Virus record (IMG/VR): IMGVR_UViG_3300042691_022814
Coordinates: 1 to 29,449 of that record
Direction: 5' to 3' (one strand)
Source of the DNA: a virus
Length of the DNA: 29,449 nucleotides
Positions within the stretch are counted from its first letter, which is position 1. The number at the start of each line of letters is the position of its first letter. Made by a program: the position numbers and the translations under genes. Positions 17,077 to 23,223 of the stretch are shown piece after piece. The notes beneath the pieces were generated by a model. That model was not told where the DNA came from, did no database searches, and saw nothing but the letters and a program-made list of their open reading frames with translations.

Positions 17077-18123
17077 TCAGACAGCGTTCTGGAACATTCC
17101 GGCAGCTTCCGGAGCGGTCAGGACCATGTCATAGTCTTCAACCACGCGACCTGAAGTCAGACGGTTATCAGCGTCACGCTTCGTTTCGGTGGTCATTTCT
17201 TCATACATGAACGCGGTGATTGCAGAGAACGATGGAGTTCCTGCGACACCTTCCAGCCCGCCCGGTCGAGCAACCATGAATGGCGTAGCAGTGGCGAGAA
17301 CCTGAGACTTCGCCGAGGTGGCTCGTCGTTTGCTGGTCACCTTGCGTGTCTTCTCAACACACAATTTGACACCGTAGAGATTGTCCGGCAGACCGAACTG
17401 AGCATTCGGGTTGCTTCTTCGCAGTTCACCCTTGATCTGATCGAGTGCGTCAGGACTTCCCTTGATGTAGTCGACGATTTCCTGACACTCGCTGATCTGC
17501 TGTGCCAGAGTCGAATTGATCACCAGTCGGAAGTCATCAACATCCACTGCAGCCAGAGTATCATCAAGGATTCTCTGAATCATGGTGTTGATGGACCGCT
17601 TGATATTCATTCGAGCCGTCGTGCTCGCTGCCCATGTGCCGGTGTTTCCGGACAGAGCAGAAATATCGATCACGTGAGTGCTGAGATGGTTGCCAGTGGT
17701 TGTGGCGACCTTGACAGCCTTCATCGTTCGCACGGTCATCGCCTTCTGGGCGTGTGTACGAGCGTGAGCAGCAACGATATCCCACGTTGCCTGCCCAACA
17801 GCCTGCTGGCCGAGAGTGAACGGGAACGCCTTGCGAACACAGAGAAACGGCTTGTATTCGTGTTCCCGAGTTCCAGCACGACCACCCGGAGCGACTTCAC
17901 CGTCTGCCCAGTTGTATTCGTTGCCTTCGTCGTTCATCACGCGACCGGCTTCGTCGATGTTCATCTTCTGGTAGTAACCAACGCGATTCTTGACTTTCAC
18001 GATCTGTGTGTAGTCAGCAAGAGCAAATGACTTCGGTGATCGTGCAAAGTCAACGACCAGTTTATTACTGGCCTCATGTGATGGCACAAACGTATTGTTG
18101 CCACCTGGTAGAAAAGCTGCCAT
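17077..18123 (-). CDS. Major capsid protein
   Basis: 348 residues. The sequence has the expected organisation of an HK97-fold major capsid protein: a flexible N-terminal arm, a spine-like block (WDIVAAHARTHAQKAM), a central domain with STHVIDISALSGNTGTW, and a C-terminal block rich in beta strands (FMVARPGGLEGVAGTPSF, MYEEMTTETKRDADN). ATG 18121-18123 is preceded by GTGAAAGGAATCACAA, the strongest type of RBS in the window, matching the need for many copies. It follows the decoration protein. The N-terminal motif LPGGNNTFVPS resembles a segment of the scaffold-like protein. High confidence in role, medium in the exact family. Confidence 0.82.
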   Translation of the reverse strand: MAAFLPGGNNTFVPSHEASNKLVVDFARSPKSFALADYTQIVKVKNRVGYYQKMNIDEAGRVMNDEGNEYNWADGEVAPGGRAGTREHEYKPFLCVRKAFPFTLGQQAVGQATWDIVAAHARTHAQKAMTVRTMKAVKVATTTGNHLSTHVIDISALSGNTGTWAASTTARMNIKRSINTMIQRILDDTLAAVDVDDFRLVINSTLAQQISECQEIVDYIKGSPDALDQIKGELRRSNPNAQFGLPDNLYGVKLCVEKTRKVTSKRRATSAKSQVLATATPFMVARPGGLEGVAGTPSFSAITAFMYEEMTTETKRDADNRLTSGRVVEDYDMVLTAPEAAGMFQNAV

Positions 18124-18184
18124 TTGTGATTCCTTTCACAGTGTATTTTGAAACGTGGCGTAATGCCCGTTCTAGTGGCCATTT
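18124..18184 (-). promoter_or_regulatory. Hairpin and RBS leader before the capsid gene
   Basis: A 61-base intergenic segment. On the minus strand a stem (ACGGGC, loop ATTAC, GCC-A-CGT, at 18153-18170) precedes UUU and then the RBS GTGAAAGGAATCACAA. It aligns with the leader at 18578-18637, which has a 6-bp stem with a 5-base loop in the same place. Function could be attenuation, processing or message stability. Confidence 0.6.
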
Positions 18185-18577
18185 TCAGGCACCGTAGTAC
18201 CCACGAACAATGCGGACGCGAATTGCTTCACCGGACGAACCGGCTTCCATAGCCTGAGCACCGTAGATGTCGTTGTTCGACGCTACGGCAACACCAGCAC
18301 CATTCGTGTCGGATTTCAGGAGAACACCGGCAGTCGCTCCACCGGAACCGAGAATCAACAGCACTGGCTGATCAATCGGTGTTGACTCGGTGTAGACCGG
18401 GCAACTGTGCCCAGAGTCCGCGACATACTCAGTCGACTGGCTTGGGATCGGAGCATTCTCGCCGTATTCAGCAGAAATCCCGATCGGCCATTCATTTGCG
18501 TCACATTCAGCAACCGTATAGTTGCCACTGATTTTCACGAACCGTGAAGGGCGGATATCCGCACTTGCTGTAAACAT
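18185..18577 (-). CDS. Capsid decoration/cement protein (DUF2190-like)
   Basis: 130 residues. N-terminus MFTASADIRPSRFVKISGNY, then GISAEYGENAPIPSQ, Ser-rich PVYTESTPIDQPVLLILGSG, and a C-terminal ASNNDIYGAQAMEAGSSG block ending RGYYGA. Small, Gly/Ser-rich, with no charge clusters, it fits the DUF2190-type capsid cement proteins that sit just upstream of the major capsid gene, as here. Preceded by the same leader and RBS as the capsid gene, suggesting matched high expression. Confidence is limited because such small proteins diverge fast. Confidence 0.7.
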   Translation of the reverse strand: MFTASADIRPSRFVKISGNYTVAECDANEWPIGISAEYGENAPIPSQSTEYVADSGHSCPVYTESTPIDQPVLLILGSGGATAGVLLKSDTNGAGVAVASNNDIYGAQAMEAGSSGEAIRVRIVRGYYGA

Positions 18578-18637
18578 TTGTGATTCCTTTCACATGTGCT
18601 CGAAACGGAGACTCATTCCCCGGTAGTATGGGTATTT
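18578..18637 (-). promoter_or_regulatory. Hairpin and RBS leader before the decoration gene
   Basis: A 60-base intergenic segment with stem CGGGGA / TCTCCG (loop ATGAG, at 18606-18622) followed by UUU, then GTGAAAGGAATCACAA before the ATG. It is the partner of the leader at 18124-18184; both also begin with an identical CTGAAAAT stretch after the preceding stop. Confidence 0.6.
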
Positions 18638-20203
18638 TCAGCCAGCGATTTTGCCAGCCTTTTTGTCCGCCATGTATCGATCGCGTGCAATGACGTAGTC
18701 GACACCGTTCTGCATGGCGTACTTGCACACCGCGTCCGACTCATCCTTGCTCAGTTCTTCGACAGCACCAGTCAGGTCAGTCTGACGACCGGCACCAGTG
18801 AGTGCGGAGTAATCAGCAACAGTCTCAGGACGACGTCGGTAATGATCCTTGATCACACCGACATGATCCGTGAACTGATCATCTGACATCGCTGCAGTGC
18901 GGTCTTTCTCTTTGTCGAGGTTGATTTCGAACTCCCGAGAGAGATCAGCGAGAACGCTGTACCGGCTCACGCCAATTCGCTGTGCTCGCTCTTTGGTCAG
19001 TTCATCTCGCAGAGTCTGATTCTCAGACTCCAGACGGGCGAGACGTTCTTCGATCTTGCTGTACTTGTCCTGATCTTCCATGTTCGGCTTCCCTTTCGGC
19101 GGAAACTGAGGAGGAGCACCACCACCAGAACCAACTGCCGGGCCACCAGAGGGTAATGGTGGCTTCGGCAGATTGGCTGGAGGAGGACTCATGTTCTGAG
19201 GCATCGCCGGAGGACTTCCACCGGGAGGCATTCCATTTGGAGCAGGAGGACCACCTGAAGGCATCCCCTGTGCTACATCATCAAGTTCTGGCTGTGCCAT
19301 TTCTGGAGCCTGATGAACCAGTGGTGAAACACCACCAGTCGCACCTTCCTGCTCCATTTTTGACAGCACCCACTGCATCGGCTGTGACTGCAGCAGGGCA
19401 GTCAGTAATGCTCGAATGGTTCCAGTCGGTAGGTCTACTTCCTTCTCATCGCCATACTTGTCAGACGGGATGAAAGTGCTGTTACCACCGGGCATCACCA
19501 TTGCGTAGCGTTCAACTTCCACTTGCTCACCATTGGCTTCTGTTTTGAGTGCGTAGCGGGCAGGAGGGAGTTCCAAACGCGGCTCGTCAGCAGACAACAC
19601 CGCAATCGGGTAGAACTCACGCTGATGGACATCAGGGATCGGCAGAATCTCAACAGACCGACCGCGAGCATGTCTCAATACATCCGCACGATCCTTGCGA
19701 TGGTATTCGTCGTTGAACAACGCCCATCGTGGTTTCTTATTGCCGATCATCCCAAGGCGGAACGCCCCAGCATAGCCAACCACTTCAGGAGTGGCTGCTT
19801 TCGGATCGTCGCTTGTGTGCCCATTTGTGATCGGGCAGAACCTGCCAACGTCCTCAATCTTGCGATTCATGTTCTTCGCAATTGAGGCGAGACTTTTCTT
19901 GTCGTAGCGGACAGCAGGAATCTTCTTGCCCGCCCGGCTAGTGCGTGCCGGGATTTCATGCTCGCAAAACACCGGGATATCTCGCCGTTCGTCGTACTCT
20001 TCTGCTTTGTGATACTTCCGAGCAGAGAGAACTTCCGGCTCATCACCTTTGTGTTTTCGCCATGTATCAAAACACAGACGATTCCGTTCGTCCGTGTTGG
20101 GCACTGTGTCCATCATGGACTCATGAAACCGGATCGCGTACTCCGGCTGCATTTCCCCATCCTTAGGGATCAGTGTTTCTGGTAGTGTGTCGGTTGCTTC
20201 CAT
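18638..20203 (-). CDS. Scaffold/prohead-protease-like protein
   Basis: 521 residues from ATG 20201-20203, chosen over an in-frame ATG 45 nt upstream because AGAGGA lies just before it. Residues 1-225 form a mixed alpha/beta domain with NGHTSDD at about 127-133 (a possible catalytic His) and PIAVLSADEPRLEL, broadly like prohead proteases. Residues about 290-370 are Pro/Gly-rich (PPGGSPPAMPQN). About 375-405 is a coiled coil (KIEERLARLESENQTLRD). The remainder is charged and helical, as in scaffolds. Protease plus scaffold in one product, just upstream of decoration and capsid genes, is a common arrangement. The segment MPGGNSTFIPS at about 237 resembles the capsid N-terminus. The catalytic role is not proven by sequence. 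Confidence 0.68.
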   Translation of the reverse strand: MEATDTLPETLIPKDGEMQPEYAIRFHESMMDTVPNTDERNRLCFDTWRKHKGDEPEVLSARKYHKAEEYDERRDIPVFCEHEIPARTSRAGKKIPAVRYDKKSLASIAKNMNRKIEDVGRFCPITNGHTSDDPKAATPEVVGYAGAFRLGMIGNKKPRWALFNDEYHRKDRADVLRHARGRSVEILPIPDVHQREFYPIAVLSADEPRLELPPARYALKTEANGEQVEVERYAMVMPGGNSTFIPSDKYGDEKEVDLPTGTIRALLTALLQSQPMQWVLSKMEQEGATGGVSPLVHQAPEMAQPELDDVAQGMPSGGPPAPNGMPPGGSPPAMPQNMSPPPANLPKPPLPSGGPAVGSGGGAPPQFPPKGKPNMEDQDKYSKIEERLARLESENQTLRDELTKERAQRIGVSRYSVLADLSREFEINLDKEKDRTAAMSDDQFTDHVGVIKDHYRRRPETVADYSALTGAGRQTDLTGAVEELSKDESDAVCKYAMQNGVDYVIARDRYMADKKAGKIAG

Positions 20204-20327
20204 GCTTCCTCTACCATTGCTTCCGTAATGGCCCTTATATGTGGGCAATTACAATAGTTTGCGGTAAACAGGAATCACTGTCAATAATTGGCAGAGAAAT
20301 TTTACTGAACCACTGGAATATTTTTCA
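20204..20327 (-). promoter_or_regulatory. Intergenic leader with -35-like box and hairpin before the head block
   Basis: 124 bases with no gene, AT-rich. A perfect -35-like TTGACA (minus strand, 20279-20284) is followed by a poor -10 (CAAACT at 17 nt spacing). Nearer the start, an inverted repeat (GTAATtGCCC / GGGCcATTAC, arms 20225-20234 and 20243-20252, one mismatch) gives a leader hairpin. A separate 7-bp inverted repeat (20312-20318 and 20332-20338) spans the stop of the upstream gene. Could be an internal promoter for the head genes; evidence is limited. Confidence 0.35.
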
Positions 20328-20597
20328 CTAGTTCCAGTCTCTGCCTCGTTCCTCAAGCCGCTGACGAACCATATCAGCAATGGCACCATCAATGCCGCGA
20401 AGGATCACATTCGCCAGTGCGTCGATCGTCGCTGAGTTGTTCATCTGGCTGATCATGAATGCCTTTGCATTGATGTTCATCCTACCCCAGCATGATGGAC
20501 ACATCGGAACCAACGTGGCATTGTCAGGGCAATGCGGAGCGTGCCACTCGCCACACCCAGCACACAGGTGACGCTCACCCTTTGGCCCCTTCTGCAT
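20328..20597 (-). CDS. Small zinc-ribbon protein
   Basis: 89 residues from ATG 20595-20597, which overlaps the upstream stop as TGATG and has GGGAG about 9 nt upstream. Four cysteines in a ribbon pattern: CAGCGEWH near residues 12-15 and MCPSCWG near residues 33-36, with His residues between (HAPHCP). The C-terminal half is helical with Met-rich MISQMNNSATIDALANVI. Zinc-ribbon proteins of this size occur in phage genomes in regulatory or structural roles; which applies here is unknown. Last gene before the promoter-like gap at 20204-20327. Confidence 0.65.
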   Translation of the reverse strand: MQKGPKGERHLCAGCGEWHAPHCPDNATLVPMCPSCWGRMNINAKAFMISQMNNSATIDALANVILRGIDGAIADMVRQRLEERGRDWN

Positions 20598-21004
20598 CAG
20601 TCTCGCTCCCAGAACCATACTGACCAGCCAGTCAACGCCACGAACGGACCAACCACAGCACCAATCAATGAACCCCACAGAAGCAGACTTCGGATCGATC
20701 CAAGATACATCACCTGATCGAGACCGACAGTCACACTTCCGACAATGTACGCGGGAACAGAGATCCATAGACCGGCTATGATCAGTAGCTTACACCACCT
20801 CACTGCATTTGTACTGGATCCAGTACAAATTGTTGGTTCAGTGACTACCGGCCTCGGTTCGGGCGTCCTCTGTCTGGGTTGCCTCGATTCGGTCGGTTGG
20901 ATGACGGGCGATACGACCCGATCCGCTGGTTTGGGTGGATGCTGCGGACTTGCTCCGATCGTCCGTCGGCGTAGTGGGCGGTTTTCGTTCTCTGAAGTAG
21001 CCAT
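20597..21004 (-). CDS. Membrane protein with Pro-rich N-terminus
   Basis: 135 residues. Residues 1-58 are Pro/Arg-rich and disordered (GASPQHPPKPADRVV, PRQRTPEPRPVVTEP). Two hydrophobic segments follow: LLIIAGLWISVPAYIVGS at about 73-90 and LLLWGSLIGAVVGPFVALTG at about 107-127. The first 160 nt overlap the end of the KTSC-domain gene in another frame, so two disordered tails are coded by the same DNA. A palindrome (20807-20830) lies in this gene and encodes TGSSTN. Function unknown; topology suggests an inner-membrane protein. Confidence 0.62.
   Translation of the reverse strand: MATSENENRPLRRRTIGASPQHPPKPADRVVSPVIQPTESRQPRQRTPEPRPVVTEPTICTGSSTNAVRWCKLLIIAGLWISVPAYIVGSVTVGLDQVMYLGSIRSLLLWGSLIGAVVGPFVALTGWSVWFWERD
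20807..20830. repeat. 24-bp perfect palindrome, copy 3 (centre GGATCC)
   Basis: Half-site ATTTGTACTGGA followed directly by its complement. It is 14 nt past the stop of the KTSC-domain gene and inside the following membrane-protein gene, just before its first hydrophobic segment. Compared with copy 1 the change CG to TA occurs symmetrically in both arms, keeping the palindrome perfect. Confidence 0.85.
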
Positions 21005-21927
21005 TGTTGACCGTTTACCAAAGCTGCCCGACGAGGTACATAGCCCTGTGCCATGCGTTCCAGCGTGTAGGCGTACTGGTGACCAACGACTGTACCACGG
21101 ATGCGAAGCTCATCCCAGACAAACCTGCCCTTGGAATTCGCAATTCGAAAACTCTGAAACAAATCCGGATGCACACCGCGATAGGCATACGTCGGGCCAG
21201 GAACCTTTGCTCTCGACCTGCCAGTCTTGTCTGATTGCAGATACCGCACGATCAGTTCTGACCGTGTTGCCGGATTGTTGTAGTCCATCCGGAACCCGAT
21301 CGAATGGACATTGCTCGACCTGACCGGAATCATAACACCAGTGACGATCGGATCGTCTGTCCGAAACGTCGCACGATATCCGGGACGCACGATCTGTACG
21401 CGATTTCCACCAACCAGCCGGATACCAGACTCTGGGCCAGACTGGCGAACGTCCTCCTCAGGATTGCGACGTTCCGGAACTGGTGTTCTGCGTCCTCCTG
21501 CCTGCTCTGGATCTGTAGGTCTGTCACGACCGAACAACTGCGGAGCCAATTGGTCAAGCAATCGTGCAGCCTGACTAATCGTGTCGACCAGAACATCAGA
21601 AGCGGCTTTGATTGGTCTGCCGGTAGCCAGTTCTGCCAGAGCAAGACCGAAGCTGCCGAGTGGACGCAAAAACGTCCGGGCAGCATCAGCCACTCCGGAC
21701 GTTACGGCGGATTTCTGTTCTGCGGCAGTGACCAGCCTATTTAGTGCGGCGTCGAGATTTCGGTTTCTTCCCCGCATCGTCTGCTGCAGGCGTGTCGCCG
21801 TCTCCCGGATCTGGTTCGCTGCTGCTGGTGTCTTCTGGTTCTGCAGGCGACGGAGATTCTCCATCATCTGCTGGATCTGTCGTCTCTGCTGTTGGTTCTG
21901 CTGGAACCTCGGGAACAGGCTTGTCAT
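20845..21927 (-). CDS. KTSC-domain protein
   Basis: 360 residues. The first 50 are Gln/Arg-rich helical (FQQNQQQRRQIQQMMENL), overlapping the end of the upstream gene by 191 nt in another frame. A middle segment is Ala/Leu-rich (GSFGLALAELATGRPIKAAS). Residues about 205-280 fit the KTSC domain: SSNVHSIGFRMDY, LIVRYL, YAYRGVHPDLFQSF and ANSKGRFVWDELRI. KTSC domains (named for lysyl-tRNA-synthetase-like) bind nucleic acid in some proteins; here the function is unknown. The C-terminus is Arg/Asn-rich (SNRPNRGNPDRGRP) and overlaps the next gene. ATG 21925-21927 has GGAG about 10 nt upstream; a later ATG (21775-21777) is possible. Confidence 0.65.
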   Translation of the reverse strand: MTSLFPRFQQNQQQRRQIQQMMENLRRLQNQKTPAAANQIRETATRLQQTMRGRNRNLDAALNRLVTAAEQKSAVTSGVADAARTFLRPLGSFGLALAELATGRPIKAASDVLVDTISQAARLLDQLAPQLFGRDRPTDPEQAGGRRTPVPERRNPEEDVRQSGPESGIRLVGGNRVQIVRPGYRATFRTDDPIVTGVMIPVRSSNVHSIGFRMDYNNPATRSELIVRYLQSDKTGRSRAKVPGPTYAYRGVHPDLFQSFRIANSKGRFVWDELRIRGTVVGHQYAYTLERMAQGYVPRRAALVNGQQWLLQRTKTAHYADGRSEQVRSIHPNQRIGSYRPSSNRPNRGNPDRGRPNRGR

Positions 21928-22159
21928 CGTTGTGAAACTCCATTTTCACAATATGTGGATACAGCAGATCGTTGACCGTGTTTGTGAGTACGGCGTTTTC
22001 CAATGCTGCATTCTCGACCTCGAACGTGCCAACACGCCCATCGGCCAGAGTTACAGTGTACACGGTAGTGACATTATCTTCACAGAATCGAATGTCAATT
22101 TCAGACAACTGAAGGTCACGTTCTCTCAGAGTCTGTGCAAAAAACGGATTAAAGTTCAT
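21737..22159 (-). CDS. Small protein with acidic Pro-rich tail
   Basis: 140 residues. Residues 1-75 are structured (MNFNPFFAQTLRERDLQLSE, TVTLADGRVGTFEVENAAL, with Ile/Val alternation). Residues about 80-130 are a Pro/Glu/Asp/Ser tail (EVPAEPTAETTDPADD, GESPSPAEPEDTSSS), ending basic (GKKPKSRRRTK). The tail is coded by DNA that also codes for the N-terminus of the KTSC-domain protein. ATG 22157-22159 has AAAGGATG about 8 nt upstream. No family is recognised. Confidence 0.62.
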   Translation of the reverse strand: MNFNPFFAQTLRERDLQLSEIDIRFCEDNVTTVYTVTLADGRVGTFEVENAALENAVLTNTVNDLLYPHIVKMEFHNDDKPVPEVPAEPTAETTDPADDGESPSPAEPEDTSSSEPDPGDGDTPAADDAGKKPKSRRRTK

Positions 22160-22204
22160 TCAGCAGCATCCTTTCTTCGGATCACTTTTCCATCACACCC
22201 AATC

Positions 22205-22714
22205 TCAACAACACTGATCCGGGTTACACTTTCCCGGCTTATCTGATTCTTTGCATGGTCCGAAACTGTCACAGAGTCGCTGCATTTCGGCTGCGAAGAA
22301 TGCGTCCCGTTCTCGCCATTCAGCCAGTTCTGCAACTGCATCGACATATTTCTCAGTAACGTCATCGCGTTGCCTCTTCACGTCATGAAGTGATATTTCC
22401 AGATCACTGACCTGATCTTCCAGCTCATGAACACTGTCACGCAGAGTCGCCAACTGCTTTTCGTGGTCACCGTGAGCAATGGCAGATTCCGTATCGTGCA
22501 GGTCACACTTCCGCTGCAGCGTAACGACATCTGCGTCAGCCACTTCCAGTGCTTCGTTCAGGTTATCACAACGCTGGAAAGCGTCTTTCCGTCGTCGCTC
22601 CGCAACCTCATATGACTGCAGAGCCGCTCGTTTTTGTGAGTCAACTCGGATCGCCAGTAACCATCCAATGACTGCCCATAACCACCCTAAGATTGCTATA
22701 GATTCCATGCTCAT
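22205..22714 (-). CDS. Membrane-anchored coiled-coil protein, inner-spanin-like
   Basis: 169 residues from ATG 22712-22714, overlapping the upstream stop by ATGA. One hydrophobic segment at residues 5-22 (IAILGWLWAVIGWLLAI) is followed by a long charged coiled coil (residues about 30-150, EVAERRRKDAFQRCDNL, VHELEDQVSDLEISLHDV) and a Cys-rich C-terminus ending QCC. The N-terminal anchor plus periplasmic-type coiled coil has the layout of an inner-membrane spanin (Rz type) but also of many other phage membrane proteins. No adjacent lipoprotein ORF with a lipobox is seen, so the spanin call is tentative. Confidence 0.58.
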   Translation of the reverse strand: MSMESIAILGWLWAVIGWLLAIRVDSQKRAALQSYEVAERRRKDAFQRCDNLNEALEVADADVVTLQRKCDLHDTESAIAHGDHEKQLATLRDSVHELEDQVSDLEISLHDVKRQRDDVTEKYVDAVAELAEWRERDAFFAAEMQRLCDSFGPCKESDKPGKCNPDQCC

Positions 22715-23223
22715 TCTGTTACCTGCCAACATGCTTCATCCCATCGTTCACGTGGCCACGCAAGGCATTCCATTGCGTCAGTAACGCAATAATTGTCCCT
22801 AAAATCACTGGTATCCCAGCACGCCGAATATAGTTTCGGTTTCTGGTTAAACGCATACCACTCGCCACTTGAATCCATGGCGTACCACCAGCCAACACGC
22901 AGGAATGCAGGCGGCTTCGGGATCGGCACCTCAGGCGTAACCGGCTTCTGAGCAGCCTTCAGTTCTTCCAGTTCCCGGCAGACACGCTCATATTCCGATC
23001 GGGCGACGTACGGGACACCGCAATGAACGATTGGTGCTGGTTGATCTGCTCTTGGAAACACTGCAATCTCGAATGTTGTGGCTGGACGAATTGAATGTGA
23101 TGGCACACTGGCGGCAACGCCACGCAGCCACACCCGAGTGTCACCCACTTGCTCGACTGTATGAATCACATGAGACGACCAGTCTCTACGCATAACCAAA
23201 TCACCCACGATAAACCCTGTCAC
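22711..23223 (-). CDS. Protein of unknown function downstream of the terminase
   Basis: 170 residues from GTG 23221-23223, which shares GTGA with the terminase stop. The N-terminal half is beta-like (FIVGDLVMRRDWSS, DTRVWLRGVAAS, SIRPATTFEIAVFPRADQ). A Pro-rich hinge (KPVTPEVPIPKPPAF) leads to a Trp-rich C-terminal half (VGWWYAMDSSGEWYAFNQKP, ACWDTSDFRDNYC). Four cysteines in the second half (SACWD, DNYCV, MECLA, EACWQ) could form disulfides or bind metal. No family recognised; possibly a small terminase or head accessory by position, but nothing in the sequence says so. Confidence 0.58.
   Translation of the reverse strand: MTGFIVGDLVMRRDWSSHVIHTVEQVGDTRVWLRGVAASVPSHSIRPATTFEIAVFPRADQPAPIVHCGVPYVARSEYERVCRELEELKAAQKPVTPEVPIPKPPAFLRVGWWYAMDSSGEWYAFNQKPKLYSACWDTSDFRDNYCVTDAMECLAWPRERWDEACWQVTE

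Noticed and set aside
18982-19473. Plus-strand open frame of 163 codons opposite the scaffold-like gene
   Set aside because: Product is repetitive antisense of the Pro/Gly-rich linker; no start signal and no domain.
22156-22365. Minus-strand 69-codon frame overlapping the coiled-coil membrane gene, ending ATGA with the next start
   Set aside because: The ATGA coupling is suggestive, but the frame is mostly inside another gene, no start with an RBS is visible near the gap, and no outer-spanin lipobox is present.
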